From Phycisphaerales bacterium (lineage in GTDB: Bacteria > Planctomycetota > Phycisphaerae > UBA1845), in assembly GCA_020852275.1 (NCBI GenBank), contig JADZBE010000033.1, positions 155,642-219,641 of the forward strand: a stretch of DNA of 64,000 nt, in the 5' to 3' direction. Position numbers and translations under genes: made by a program. Below are positions 6,427-16,116 of this stretch, piece by piece (position 1 is the first letter of the stretch; each line of letters starts with the position of its first letter). The notes beneath the pieces were generated by a model. The model saw nothing but the letters and a program-made list of their open reading frames with translations, made no database searches and had not been told where the DNA came from.

Positions 6427-9089
6427 CGCCGGCGATGCGGCAGTACGTCGAACAGAAGCGCACCGTGGGGGACGCCATTCTCCTGTTCCGGATGGGCGAC
6501 TTCTACGAGACGTTCTTCGAGGACGCCGCGCTGTGCGCCCGCGTGCTGGGCATCGCGCTGACCAGCCGCGACAAGGGCGAAAACCCGGTGCCGATGGCCG
6601 GGATTCCGCATCACGCGCTGGACAGCTATCTCGCGCGGCTTGTGAAGGCGGGGTACAAGGTCGCGATCTCGGAGCAGCTTGAGGATCCCCGCTTCGCCAA
6701 GGGACTGATCAAGCGCGACGTCACGCGCATCGTCACGGCCGGAACGCTGACGGACGACCGGCTGCTGAAGGACCGTGAGAGCAACGTGCTGGCGGCGCTG
6801 TGCCTGCGGGGCGGCGAGGTCGGCGCGGCGGTGGTCGAGCTGGTGGGCGGGCGGTTCGAGGTGCTGGACGTGACGCGCGAGGCGCTGCCGGACGAGCTGG
6901 CGCGGCTGGGGCCCGCCGAGATTCTCGTGGAAGACGCGCCGGGCAACCCGGCCGTCGAGATCGTCGAGCTGTTGCGGCAGATCTTCCCGGTGACGCTGAC
7001 GCGGCGTGCGGCGCACGAGTTCGCGCTGCATCACGCGGAGCGGACGCTGCTCGAACATTTCAGCGTGGCGACGCTGTCCGGCTTCGGCTTCGCGGAGATG
7101 GACGCCTCGCTGTGCGCGGCCGGGGCGATCGTGCGCTATCTGCGCGAGACGCAGCGCTGCCAGGTGGCGCATCTGTCCACGCTCACGCGGCGCGTGGGCC
7201 GGGAGTTTGTGCAGATCGACCAGAGCACGTGGCGCTCGCTGGAGATCGCGCAGACGCTGCGCGGGGCGTCGCGCGAGGGGAGCCTGCTGCACGCGGTGGA
7301 TCGGACGGTCCACGCCATGGGCGGGCGGACGCTGCGGCGGTGGCTGGCGTATCCGTTGCGTGACGAGCAGGCGATCACCGCGCGTCAGGACGCCGTGGCG
7401 CATCTGGCGGCGGAGCACGCCGGGCGGCAGCGCCTGCGCGACGTGCTGCGCAGCGCCGCGGACGTGGAGCGCATCGCGTCGCGCGTGGCGCTCGCGCGGG
7501 CGACGCCGCGCGACGTGAAGGCGCTGGGGCGGACGCTCGACGCGCTGCCGGCGATCACCGCGGCCCTGGGCGAGCTTCTGCCCGCGTTCCTGGAGGACGC
7601 GCGGCGCGACCTGTCCGGGTTCGAGGAACTGGCGCTGCTCCTGCGCCGGGCGATCCGCGACGACGCCCCGCTCTCGACGCGCGAGGGCGGGATCATCGCC
7701 GACGGCTATCACCCCGAGCTGGACCGGCTCTACGCCATCAGCCGCGACGGGCAGACGTGGCTGGCGGAGTATCAGCGCCGACAGGCCGAAGATACGGGCA
7801 TCGAGAAGCTCAAGGTCAGCTACAACCATGTCTTCGGCTACTACATCGAAATCACCCACCCCAACCGCGACCGCGTGCCGCCGCACTACATCCGCCGCCA
7901 GACGGTGAAAAACGCTGAGCGTTACGTCACGGAGGAACTGAAGAAGTTCGAGGACGAAGTGCTCACCGCCGAGCAGCGGGCGCATGACCTGGAGGCGCAG
8001 CTCTTCGAGGAGGTGCGCAAAGAGACGGCCGCGCATGCCACGGCGCTGCTGCGGCTGTCGGACGCGCTGGGGCGGCTCGACGTGGCGGCGGGTCTGGCGG
8101 AGCTGGCGGTGGACCGGCGTTACGTGCGGCCGCGGATGACGGACGGCGCGCACCTGGACATCCGGGACGGGCGGCATCCGGTGCTCGACGCGCTGCTGGC
8201 GGAGGAGTTCGTCGCCAACGACACGATCATGACCGGGCCCGAGGCGCGCGTCTTCGTCATCACGGGTCCGAACATGGCCGGCAAGAGCACGTACATCCGG
8301 CAGGTGGCGCTGCTGACGCTGATGGCGCAGACGGGCTCGTTCGTGCCGGCGTCGGCGATGACCTTCTCGCCGGTGGACCGTATCTTCGCCCGCGTGGGCG
8401 CGTCGGACGAGATCATGCGCGGGCAATCGACGTTCATGGTCGAAATGACGGAGGCGGCGAACATCCTGCGCAACGCGACGCGGGATTCGCTGGTGATTCT
8501 GGACGAGCTGGGGCGAGGAACCAGCACGTTCGACGGCCTGTCGCTGGCGTGGGCGATTACGGAGCATCTGGCGAGCGAGACGAAATGCCGCACGCTGGTG
8601 GCCACCCATTATCACGAGCTGACCGAGCTGGAGGAGCTTTTGAAGGGCGTGAAGAACTACAACGTGGCCGTGCGCGAGGTTGCGGCGGGGCAGCTCTGCG
8701 AGCTGCCACGGGTCCAGCGGCTCTCCGAGCCGCTGTCCGCCGGCGCCGCACCCGCGCCCGAACACCCCTCCATCATCTTCCTCCACCGCATCGTTGAAGG
8801 CGGCGCCGACAAGAGCTACGGCGTCCACGTCGCGCGCCTGGCAGGCATTCCCGCGTCCGTCATCCGCCGCAGCATCGAAATCCTCGAGGAGCTTCAGTTG
8901 GGCTTCGAGCGCAAGGGCACGCATCCCCATCGCGCTGCCAGGAAGTCGCGTGAGGACGGGCAGCTCGCGTTGTTCATCGATCCGGGGGACGAGCTGATGA
9001 CGGCGCTGCGCGAGCTGGATCCGGATCGCCTCACGCCGCTGGAAGCGTTGCAGCGGCTCACGGAGTGGAAGCGGCGGTTCGGGCGCTGA
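6306..9089 (+). CDS. mutS: DNA mismatch repair protein MutS
   Basis: MutS recognises mismatches and starts methyl- or MutL-directed repair. Domain I holds the mismatch-wedge motif in RMGDFYETFFEDA. The clamp and lever regions follow, and the ATPase has Walker A GPNMAGKSTYIRQ at about residues 653-665, Walker B LVILDELGRGTST and the ATHYHELTEL switch. The length of 927 aa is somewhat above the roughly 850 of E. coli MutS. Part of the excess is a loop at about residues 795-810 encoded by a palindromic repeat (8689-8735). ATG 6306 is chosen over an upstream in-frame ATG at 6192 because the extra residues are low complexity. Its 3' end overlaps the opposing GT-C gene by 32 bp. No mutL lies nearby. 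Confidence 0.95.
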   Translation: MATTPVRRTESDPAAPAETAACAAPQAKVRRAADTAVGSLTPAMRQYVEQKRTVGDAILLFRMGDFYETFFEDAALCARVLGIALTSRDKGENPVPMAGIPHHALDSYLARLVKAGYKVAISEQLEDPRFAKGLIKRDVTRIVTAGTLTDDRLLKDRESNVLAALCLRGGEVGAAVVELVGGRFEVLDVTREALPDELARLGPAEILVEDAPGNPAVEIVELLRQIFPVTLTRRAAHEFALHHAERTLLEHFSVATLSGFGFAEMDASLCAAGAIVRYLRETQRCQVAHLSTLTRRVGREFVQIDQSTWRSLEIAQTLRGASREGSLLHAVDRTVHAMGGRTLRRWLAYPLRDEQAITARQDAVAHLAAEHAGRQRLRDVLRSAADVERIASRVALARATPRDVKALGRTLDALPAITAALGELLPAFLEDARRDLSGFEELALLLRRAIRDDAPLSTREGGIIADGYHPELDRLYAISRDGQTWLAEYQRRQAEDTGIEKLKVSYNHVFGYYIEITHPNRDRVPPHYIRRQTVKNAERYVTEELKKFEDEVLTAEQRAHDLEAQLFEEVRKETAAHATALLRLSDALGRLDVAAGLAELAVDRRYVRPRMTDGAHLDIRDGRHPVLDALLAEEFVANDTIMTGPEARVFVITGPNMAGKSTYIRQVALLTLMAQTGSFVPASAMTFSPVDRIFARVGASDEIMRGQSTFMVEMTEAANILRNATRDSLVILDELGRGTSTFDGLSLAWAITEHLASETKCRTLVATHYHELTELEELLKGVKNYNVAVREVAAGQLCELPRVQRLSEPLSAGAAPAPEHPSIIFLHRIVEGGADKSYGVHVARLAGIPASVIRRSIEILEELQLGFERKGTHPHRAARKSREDGQLALFIDPGDELMTALRELDPDRLTPLEALQRLTEWKRRFGR
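8689..8735. repeat. 47-bp double-palindrome element inside mutS
   Basis: Two hairpins are separated by 7 bases. The first is GGCAGCTC-TGC-GAGCTGCC (8689-8707) and the second CAGCGGCTC-TCC-GAGCCGCTG (8715-8735). The element is in frame and encodes about 16 residues of a MutS loop between the VKNYNVAVRE strand and IIFLHRIVEGGADKSYG. A related copy with identical geometry lies at 25844-25890. Confidence 0.85.
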
Positions 9090-10872
9090 GGCGCGAGGCG
9101 TACACCGGCGCGAGATCGTAGATGCGGATCGGTCCCCCTTCGCCGCGCACCATCTTGCCGTAGTTGGCGGTCTTGCCCGCTTCCGCGAGAAACTCCCATC
9201 GGTAGTCGCTCAGGTGCGGATACTCGGCGATGAGGACGGCGTGTTGCCGCAGGTAATCCTCGACCCCTGCCCAGAAGCGGAACTCGTCGGACAGGGGCGC
9301 GTGGTGCCAGCACTGAGGATCGGTGACGAAGTAGCGCGCGCCGCGCTCCTCCAGCCAGGCGAGGACCGTTTCCAAGCCCTCGCGCGGAATGGTTTCGCCA
9401 TCCAGGGGACGCACGCCCAGAGTTTCGGTGTGGATGCGGTACATCATCGCATTGGGCACGACGGTCAGGCCGTCGAGCCGGGCGATCTGATCGCAGGCGC
9501 GGGGCATGTCGCCGCGCTGGTGTGACAGCCGCAGGGAATGCTGCACGCCGTGAAGCGCCGCGACGGTCAACAATACGGAGAGGATGCACGCCCGCGCGCG
9601 GATCCGGTCCTTGGCCAGCCACTGCGCGACGGTCCACGCGCCCAGGGCTGCCGCCAGACAGACGAACGGAACCGTGCAGGCCATCGCCCGCGCCACATGC
9701 GAGCGCTGAAAGAGCAGCAGGGACATCGTGACGATGGGGGCGATCCACAGAATCCAATGCTCCATCCTCCGCCGGAAGGTGACGCCCGCACCGATCGCGG
9801 CCAGCAGCAGGAACGGCAGCCCCATCCACGACATAAAATAGCCGACAAACGTGCCTGCGCCGCTGAGGTAGAAGGATCCCGCGGATTCGCCCTTGATGTG
9901 CGCCCGAATCAAATCGGCGCCGCCCATGAGGTACGAGCCGATGGGGAACCCGCCGCCCGCGATCCGCGCCGCCAAGGCGCCCGCCTGGAAGACCGCCTCA
10001 ATGCAGAGCGCCGGAATGAGCAGCCCGGAGGTCATCCAGAGACAGCGCCGCGCCCATTGCCGGAAGCGCGTCGGAAGGGGGGGCGCGTCGGCGGCGTCGG
10101 ACTTGAGGCATCGAAGGAACTCAATCCCTCCGAGCAGGAGCGGCAGGAGGAGGCTGCGGTAGTGGCAGGTCAGCGCGTAACCAAAGAGCATGCCCGTGAA
10201 CACTAGTCGCCGCCGCGCAGGTGTCTTCGTGGAAAGTTGCCAGACCCACGCGCAGGCGCCGGCGAGCAGAAAGAACGACGCCGAGGCATCGGCCAGGTCG
10301 GCGCGCGCGTACACGACGTCGTACGGGCACAGCGCCAGCAGCAGCGCGGCCGCCCACGCAACTCCGCGATCAAAGAACCGCCGCGCCAGCAGATACGCCA
10401 CGAGCACGCCCAGCGTGCTCAACCACGCGTTGGTCGTCGGCGCCGCCGAGGGCGTGTCACCCACCAGGAACATCATGGCGGCGACAAGAAACGTGTAGCC
10501 TTGCGACGGCTTCGCATAGCGCTGCGTGGAATCCAGCCCGTGCACGGCGACCTGCCGGCGCAGCAGCGCCGTGTCGGCGCTGAGCAGGCCTCCCCACGTG
10601 ATCGGATCCAGTGCGACGCGGGCGCAGCGGTGCCACACGCGGGCGTCCGCGGCGTACCAGCTTCCGTCACAGTAACGCACGCTCGTCTGCTGGATGCCGT
10701 CCAGCCGGAGGTAGCCGCCGATCAGCAGAACAGGAAGGAGGCATGCCCACTCATGCCATCGCCCGGATCGCAGAGCCGCTCCCGACCCCGCTGCGGACGA
10801 GGCCGTGCGACCGGGCTGGCGCTCACCCCCGGCTGAGTATTGGGGCGCAGACTCCATGGGCGTTGTGCTCAT
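9058..10872 (-). CDS. GT-C type membrane glycosyltransferase (family 39-like)
   Basis: This is a polytopic membrane protein of 604 aa with about ten hydrophobic spans and a soluble C-terminal domain. The general architecture matches the ArnT/PMT-like GT-C superfamily, which transfers sugars from polyprenyl phosphate on the outer face of the inner membrane. The acidic loop after the first span (SVRYCDGSWYAADARVW) and YARADLADASASFFLL resemble the family's donor-binding loops, but the match is by layout and is not conclusive. ATG 10872 is used; the frame is open to 11070 but the extra sequence is Arg-rich. It runs in the same direction as the alkaline-phosphatase-like gene upstream, with a gap of 231 bases, and its 3' end overlaps mutS by 32 bp tail to tail. 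Confidence 0.75.
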   Translation of the reverse strand: MSTTPMESAPQYSAGGERQPGRTASSAAGSGAALRSGRWHEWACLLPVLLIGGYLRLDGIQQTSVRYCDGSWYAADARVWHRCARVALDPITWGGLLSADTALLRRQVAVHGLDSTQRYAKPSQGYTFLVAAMMFLVGDTPSAAPTTNAWLSTLGVLVAYLLARRFFDRGVAWAAALLLALCPYDVVYARADLADASASFFLLAGACAWVWQLSTKTPARRRLVFTGMLFGYALTCHYRSLLLPLLLGGIEFLRCLKSDAADAPPLPTRFRQWARRCLWMTSGLLIPALCIEAVFQAGALAARIAGGGFPIGSYLMGGADLIRAHIKGESAGSFYLSGAGTFVGYFMSWMGLPFLLLAAIGAGVTFRRRMEHWILWIAPIVTMSLLLFQRSHVARAMACTVPFVCLAAALGAWTVAQWLAKDRIRARACILSVLLTVAALHGVQHSLRLSHQRGDMPRACDQIARLDGLTVVPNAMMYRIHTETLGVRPLDGETIPREGLETVLAWLEERGARYFVTDPQCWHHAPLSDEFRFWAGVEDYLRQHAVLIAEYPHLSDYRWEFLAEAGKTANYGKMVRGEGGPIRIYDLAPVYASRLSARTAASTP

Positions 10873-11103
10873 GCGGCTCACCTGGGTGCAAGCGGAGGAT
10901 CCGCGGCGCGTCTCGACTTGCCCGATAATGTATCGACGCGCCGCACGCACCAGTTCATCAGACGTGGATGGGGCAGGTCTTGCGCGAAGGGACGCTTCGC
11001 GCAGGAAAGCACCCCAGGCAGATGACTCAGGAATTGCCGCAACGCCTGCTGCGCTGCGGTCACAGGACATGCCCGCCGCGCGGCATAGGCCGCCCCCGCG
11101 CCG

Positions 11104-13095
11104 CTACTCGCCTTCGCTTTCCTGGCCTTCCTTGTCGAGGTAGCCCAGCGCCCGCAGGCGTTTGACAGCCTCCTGATCACCGGGCGAGGCAGCGCCGCCG
11201 ACGATGGGGGAGAGGTGGTAGCCGTAGGTGGCGACGCGGCGCGGCGCCGTCCCAGCGGCGCCGGTCTCGCGCATGAAGCGCGTCAGCGCGCGGCCCTTGC
11301 CGTCCTCCGGCGTGGCAAGGCCGTACAGGTGCAGCAACGTCGGCATGACGTCGTAAACCGTCGCCTCGGTGATCCGCTCGCCCGTGCGGAACGGCTCGCC
11401 GCGCGCGAACATCACGCCGTCCGGCGCTTCGTCATGCCCGAACGTGCCGTCGGGCTGACGCTCAAAGCCGTGGTCGGATACGAGGACGACCGTCGTGTCC
11501 TCGCCCGCCGCGTCGAGCAGTTCCTGCACCAGCGAGTCGGAGTACATGTAATACCGCCGCACGGTGTCCGCGTAAGGGCCGCTGCCGGGCGGTCGATCCA
11601 GCGGCGTCCCGTAGCGCAGCGCGGCGTGCCCGAGGATGTCGATGCCGCGAAGATAAACGGTGACGAACCGAAGCTCCTCCGCGCTTTTCATGAGGTGGAC
11701 GGCCACGTTGCGATACGTCCGGTCCATCGCCAGAAGGAAGAGGAACTCGCTGTCGATGAGGTCGGAGTCGTAGCGCCCTGCGTGCATGGCGCGAAGCTGC
11801 TCGTCGGAAACGTCCATGAATTGACGCACGTCCGCGGCGGTCAGGTCCGAGGTGTTCACGCGGAGGGGGGCGAGGTCTTTCAACAACGGGGCGGGGCTGA
11901 CCGTTCCCGTGGCGCCCTCCTCGCCCGTCTCGCCGAGTCGAGCGGCATGGCGCTCGTAAAAGAACGTATCGGTGACGATCACGCCGTTGAGGTCGCGCGC
12001 GGGCCAGGTCGCCCACCAGCCCAGCACGGCGCACGGCACGCCCGTGGCGGAGAGGATGTCCCAGACGCGCGGCTTGCGGCAGCAGCGCGCCGTCACCGGC
12101 TGGCGGTGAACCAGACCCATCGCCTCGCCCGCGTCCAGCAGCTTGTGAAAGCCTGTACCCGGCGCGAGCTGCAGGATCGGATCGCTCACCCCCGGCAGCC
12201 GGTAGGCCGTAAAACTCTCGACGCCGTGCACCTGCGGCCCAACGCCGGTGGCCATGCTCGTCCAGATCAGCGGCGACTGCGTGGGCTGGAAGGATTTGAG
12301 CGGACCGGCGACGCCCTCGGCGGCCAGACGGCTCAGCGTCGGCAGTTCGCCGCGCTGCATCATGTCCTCGACGTACGCCCAGCAGGCGCCGTCCAGCCCG
12401 ATCAGCAGCACGCGGCGGTCCTTGGCCGCGGTCTGGGCGCGCGTGGTTTCGGCGAAGCGCGTTTCACCCTCGGCGATTTTCCGCGACCATGCCCCGGCGG
12501 CGGCGGAGGAAGCGACGATGTACGCGAGCACCACGACGGCGCCGCACGGCGCCAGCACGCGCCCTCGCGCCACGAACGCCAGACTCGGACCGATTTCGCG
12601 TGCCAAACCGTTGACACCCAGAACGGCGGCCAGCGCCAAAGCGGGCCGCAGCAGCAGCACCACGCGACCGGGGAGGCCGACATTCTCCAGCACCCGACCG
12701 GATGCTCCGTAAACCGCCAGCGCCGCGAAGCACGCCAGCACCATCACGACCGGTCGTCCGGGATTCGCGCCGGCCGCGCTCGCATTCCTTCGCAAGCGTC
12801 CCAGCCATGATCCGATCACCGCCGCGCCCGTCGAGAGGATCGCGGCGCCCAGCAGATACGCTCCCGCAACGCCCCACGTCGCCGCGCGCCAGTCGGCGCC
12901 GGTGAGGCGGTTGTCCGACCCGATGCGGTACGCCGCCAGCAGCCCCGCGGCAAGTCCGATGAAGGAGCCGAGCGCCACGGCCCCGATCGCGCTGCCGACG
13001 CCGTCGACGGTGTTGGCGCGTGCGCCCGCGTGCTCGACGTCGGGGGCGACATCCAGGACCGCAACGCTGCTGCTGGACTGAGAACAGGTGTTCAT
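11104..13095 (-). CDS. membrane alkaline-phosphatase-superfamily phosphodiesterase-like protein
   Basis: The 663-residue protein has about five N-terminal hydrophobic spans (residues 30-205) followed by a type I phosphodiesterase/nucleotide pyrophosphatase-like domain of the alkaline phosphatase superfamily. Metal and nucleophile motifs are LLIGLDGACW (Asp at about 235), the Thr in PTQSPLIWTSMATG (about 272) and the late LVSDHGFE and FGHDEAPDGV. Members act on phosphodiesters or phosphoglycerol-like groups, often at the cell surface. The natural substrate here cannot be read from sequence. It sits just upstream of a GT-C glycosyltransferase, so a role in modifying surface glycans or lipids is plausible but inferred. 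The start at ATG 13095 is followed by a 30-residue polar leader. Confidence 0.82.
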   Translation of the reverse strand: MNTCSQSSSSVAVLDVAPDVEHAGARANTVDGVGSAIGAVALGSFIGLAAGLLAAYRIGSDNRLTGADWRAATWGVAGAYLLGAAILSTGAAVIGSWLGRLRRNASAAGANPGRPVVMVLACFAALAVYGASGRVLENVGLPGRVVLLLRPALALAAVLGVNGLAREIGPSLAFVARGRVLAPCGAVVVLAYIVASSAAAGAWSRKIAEGETRFAETTRAQTAAKDRRVLLIGLDGACWAYVEDMMQRGELPTLSRLAAEGVAGPLKSFQPTQSPLIWTSMATGVGPQVHGVESFTAYRLPGVSDPILQLAPGTGFHKLLDAGEAMGLVHRQPVTARCCRKPRVWDILSATGVPCAVLGWWATWPARDLNGVIVTDTFFYERHAARLGETGEEGATGTVSPAPLLKDLAPLRVNTSDLTAADVRQFMDVSDEQLRAMHAGRYDSDLIDSEFLFLLAMDRTYRNVAVHLMKSAEELRFVTVYLRGIDILGHAALRYGTPLDRPPGSGPYADTVRRYYMYSDSLVQELLDAAGEDTTVVLVSDHGFERQPDGTFGHDEAPDGVMFARGEPFRTGERITEATVYDVMPTLLHLYGLATPEDGKGRALTRFMRETGAAGTAPRRVATYGYHLSPIVGGAASPGDQEAVKRLRALGYLDKEGQESEGE

Positions 13096-13307
13096 ATCAC
13101 TTGCATCGGCTGCCCACCGGGCGTGCCGCTTGCGGGGGATTGTGACGAGAACTTCTCAGCCGGGCAAAGGCGAGCTATCGGACGCCCATCGGGCCGTCGC
13201 GCGGTTTCCGCCGCCCGTCCGCCAAAGCCTTCCCGGACCCCAACCGATAACGCAGGGTGCAACGTGCGTGACGGCGAAGCGTGCATGCCATATCGGAGGT
13301 CGAGTCG

Positions 13308-14816
13308 ATGAAGCTGCGATTGTGGAGAATGGGGATGACCGGGCTGATCGTCGGCGTGCTCATCGCGGGCTGCCGATGGGACCTGACGAACTTCTTCAGC
13401 GGCAGCGAATCCGACGACTTCCTCAGCACCGGGCGCACGCTCAGCCACTTCCAGGCCGTTCAGGTCGATCCGCGCACCGAAGACACGGCCGGGCCGCAGT
13501 TCGTCGAAGCGGCGGACCTCGACGGCGACGGGCGGCTCGATCTCGTCACCGCGTGGGCGCAGTCGCAGCCGCTCCAATTCCACCTCCAGCGCGTGGACGA
13601 CGAAGGCAACATCAGCTTTGAAACGACCGTGCTGGCCGGCTCGATCCCCGTCTCGTCCACGGCGGGAATTCAGGTGTCCGACTTCGACGAAGACGGGCGC
13701 ATGGACATCGCCCTGCTCGCCAAGAGCCGGAATCTCGATGACGCGACGACGGTCACGTTCGACGGCGCGGTCATTCTGTACTTCGGTCCGGACGACCTGG
13801 CTGACCTCACGGACCCCATCCAGTGGCAGGAAATCCTGCTGACGCAGACCGACCTGCCGGGCGTGGCCGACGGAGACGGAAGCGATCCCGAGGTCGGCGG
13901 ATATACCGACATCGAAGCGAGCGACATGGACGGCGACGGCGACGTCGATCTCGTGCTGGCGCTGAACGGCGTTCCGGAAACGGAGGGCACGGAAGAGGAT
14001 TCCGCCGGGAGCGTCGAGCTGTTCACCAACCCGGCGCCGGATCGTGCTCGGCGCGGGGGCGAGTGGGAGCGGTATCGTTCGCCATACACCGCGCTGACCG
14101 GGCTGGAGACGCGGAGCTCGGCCATCAAGGACGTGGTGCTCGCCGACGTGGACCGCGACGGCGACCCCGACGTGATTGCCACGCGCCCGGACGCCGTGAG
14201 CATGAACGTGCGCTGGCTCAATAACCCCGTCGTGCGTCTGGAGGGCTTTGCCGCGGAGTGGAGCTCACATGCCATCGGGCAGGTCGCCACCTCCGCGGAC
14301 GTGGCGGACGTGGCCGATCTCGACGGGGACGGCGTATCCGACGTGATCGTACGATCGACCGGCGGGCGCGTGATTCAGTGGTTCAAGGGACCGCAGACGC
14401 CGGCGCTGACGCGCAACGTCCCGTGGCAGGTGTACACGCTGGCGGAGTTTCTCTCGCGCACGCCGCAGGGCCTGGCCGTTGCCGACCTTGATCTTGACGG
14501 GCAACCGGAAGTCATCGCCGCCGCCGAGGGGGGCATCGCCTTCTTCAAGGTCGCCGATTCCGTGTACGAGCAATGGAGCGAGAACCTCATCATCGACGAT
14601 CAGCCCAGCGACACGAACGCGGACGCGCCGCCGACCACGGATCCCAACGTGGCGCCTACGCAGGTCGCCGGAACGACCGTCACGCACTCCGTGCTGGTCA
14701 CCGACGTCGATGCGGACGGCGTCAACGATCTGGTCATCACGCTCGACCGCAGCGGGCTTTCAGGTCTGACTAACGACGCGCTCGTCTGGTTTCGCAACAC
14801 GCTGGCAGCGCCGTAG
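13308..14816 (+). CDS. exported FG-GAP/VCBS-repeat lipoprotein, probable seven-bladed beta-propeller
   Basis: The signal sequence MKLRLWRMGMTGLIVGVLIAG ends in a lipobox (LIAGC), so the product is probably a lipoprotein. The 502-residue protein has seven calcium-loop repeats: DLDGDGRLDLV, DFDEDGRMDIA, DMDGDGDVDLV, DVDRDGDPDVI, DLDGDGVSDVI, DLDLDGQPEVI and DVDADGVNDLV. Seven such FG-GAP/VCBS units normally close a beta-propeller that binds Ca2+ and mediates adhesion or protein contacts. ATG 13308 is preceded by GGAGG and fits the signal peptide better than the ATG at 13281. No enzymatic domain is present. A two-hairpin structure follows at 14844-14889. Confidence 0.85.
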   Translation: MKLRLWRMGMTGLIVGVLIAGCRWDLTNFFSGSESDDFLSTGRTLSHFQAVQVDPRTEDTAGPQFVEAADLDGDGRLDLVTAWAQSQPLQFHLQRVDDEGNISFETTVLAGSIPVSSTAGIQVSDFDEDGRMDIALLAKSRNLDDATTVTFDGAVILYFGPDDLADLTDPIQWQEILLTQTDLPGVADGDGSDPEVGGYTDIEASDMDGDGDVDLVLALNGVPETEGTEEDSAGSVELFTNPAPDRARRGGEWERYRSPYTALTGLETRSSAIKDVVLADVDRDGDPDVIATRPDAVSMNVRWLNNPVVRLEGFAAEWSSHAIGQVATSADVADVADLDGDGVSDVIVRSTGGRVIQWFKGPQTPALTRNVPWQVYTLAEFLSRTPQGLAVADLDLDGQPEVIAAAEGGIAFFKVADSVYEQWSENLIIDDQPSDTNADAPPTTDPNVAPTQVAGTTVTHSVLVTDVDADGVNDLVITLDRSGLSGLTNDALVWFRNTLAAP

Positions 14817-14843
14817 GGCGGTTTCACGGCCAACGACTGTGGC

Positions 14844-14889
14844 ACCGGTTTTCAACCGGTAACAGTAGCACAGGTTTCCCAACCTGTGC
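14844..14889. repeat. tandem pair of perfect hairpins between convergent genes
   Basis: ACCGGTT-TTC-AACCGGT (14844-14860) and GCACAGGTT-TCCC-AACCTGTGC (14868-14889) are two perfect stems of similar design lying between the propeller gene and the convergent PyrK-like gene. They could terminate both transcripts, but neither has a T-tract. They may instead be diverged copies of one dispersed palindrome. Confidence 0.7.
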
Positions 14890-14955
14890 ATCCACGCACG
14901 AATCACGGCCACGGTAAGGCAAAACCACGATTCGCCACGTGGATCCCAACTTGCC

Positions 14956-15987
14956 TCAACGAGCCGCCGGCACGTCCCACAACAACTGCCCGGCCTCGTA
15001 CACCGGTCCCTCCGTGCAGCAAAGGCTGTAGCGCCAGCCCGCGGGGTCCGACGCATCGCGCACCGGGAGCACGCACGACTGGCACGTCCCCATTCCGCAG
15101 GCCATCGATCGCTCCATGCAGACGTGGCATTCGATGCCGCGCTCCAGCGCGAATTGCGCGACGAACCGCATCATCACTTCCGGACCGCACGTGTAAATGA
15201 CGAGTTGATCCGCCGCGACCGGATGGGCCGCATGATAGGCGAGGAGCGCCGCGCCGACGTGGCCTGCGAAGCCCGCAGAGCCGTCGTCGGTGGCGAGGAC
15301 GACCGGCGTGCCGGCGGCATTGAACTCCGCGGAGGAGAACGTCGCGGCGCGGGCGTCGCGCGACGGGGGGGGAGACGTCAGCGTCAGCGGAACCAGATCA
15401 ACCGACCTCGCGCCGCAGAAGGCGACCCCCTGTCGCCCGCATTCGTTCAATGCCTGCGCCAGCCACAACATCGGCGGCAAGCCTACTCCCCCGGCGACAA
15501 GCCATGCGTGCGACTTCCCGATCGGCCGTGGAAAGGGATGCCCGAGCGGACCCAGCACGCTTACTTTTTCCCCTTCGCCCAGCCGCGACATCAGCGCCGT
15601 GCCCGCGCCGACGACGCGATAAATGACGTCGATCTCGCGCTCATGACCGGAGCTTGGCACGGCGTGCAGGTTGGCCGCGTCGTGGATGTCGCGCATGCCC
15701 GCAATGCTGAAGGCGCGCCGCAGCATGGGCTGCTGGACCGCGTCGCGCCCCGTCCACGGCCTGCTTCCTGCATCCGCATCGAGGCGCCAAGAAACCTCGT
15801 CCTCGGGCGCGTCCAGCGCATGATAATGCGGCGGGGCCTCGAGGGTCGGGACCAGATGCACGAATTGGCCCGGCGCCGCGTCGGGGAAACCCTTCACACG
15901 CAGCGTCATGCGGAAATGCTCGCGGCACAGACCGACGTTGCGGTGAACGCTGCCGACAAGGATGACAGGATGACAGGCCGGCACCAT
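14956..15987 (-). CDS. pyrK: PyrK-like dihydroorotate dehydrogenase electron-transfer subunit
   Basis: This flavin and iron-sulfur reductase normally passes electrons from dihydroorotate dehydrogenase (PyrD type 1B) to NAD+. The FAD-binding RRAFSIAG motif, the nucleotide-binding WLVAGGVGLPPMLWLA and the C-terminal [2Fe-2S] site CMERSMACGMGTCQSC...LCC are in the expected order. At 343 aa it is longer than the usual 250-280, partly because of inserts around residues 60-90 and 200-235. No pyrD is adjacent; pyrB lies 11 kb away. A related ferredoxin-NADP reductase-like role is the main alternative. Start ATG 15987 precedes the first beta-strand directly. Confidence 0.82.
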   Translation of the reverse strand: MVPACHPVILVGSVHRNVGLCREHFRMTLRVKGFPDAAPGQFVHLVPTLEAPPHYHALDAPEDEVSWRLDADAGSRPWTGRDAVQQPMLRRAFSIAGMRDIHDAANLHAVPSSGHEREIDVIYRVVGAGTALMSRLGEGEKVSVLGPLGHPFPRPIGKSHAWLVAGGVGLPPMLWLAQALNECGRQGVAFCGARSVDLVPLTLTSPPPSRDARAATFSSAEFNAAGTPVVLATDDGSAGFAGHVGAALLAYHAAHPVAADQLVIYTCGPEVMMRFVAQFALERGIECHVCMERSMACGMGTCQSCVLPVRDASDPAGWRYSLCCTEGPVYEAGQLLWDVPAAR

Positions 15988-16116
15988 TCCCGGATTCTCT
16001 GCGGGTTGGGCCTTCGTTTGTCAAGGTTGCTTCCCTGGGCGCGCAGTGGAATCCGATACGAAACAGGGGACCCGTCCCCTCGCAAAGGCGAGGGTTCAGA
16101 GGAAATCGCCAGATCG

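Noticed and set aside
5913..8930. A 1,005-residue open frame on the minus strand
   Set aside because: It lies wholly antisense to mutS, and its product is Arg/His/Gln-rich as expected from reading high-GC codons backwards; mutS has clear motifs.
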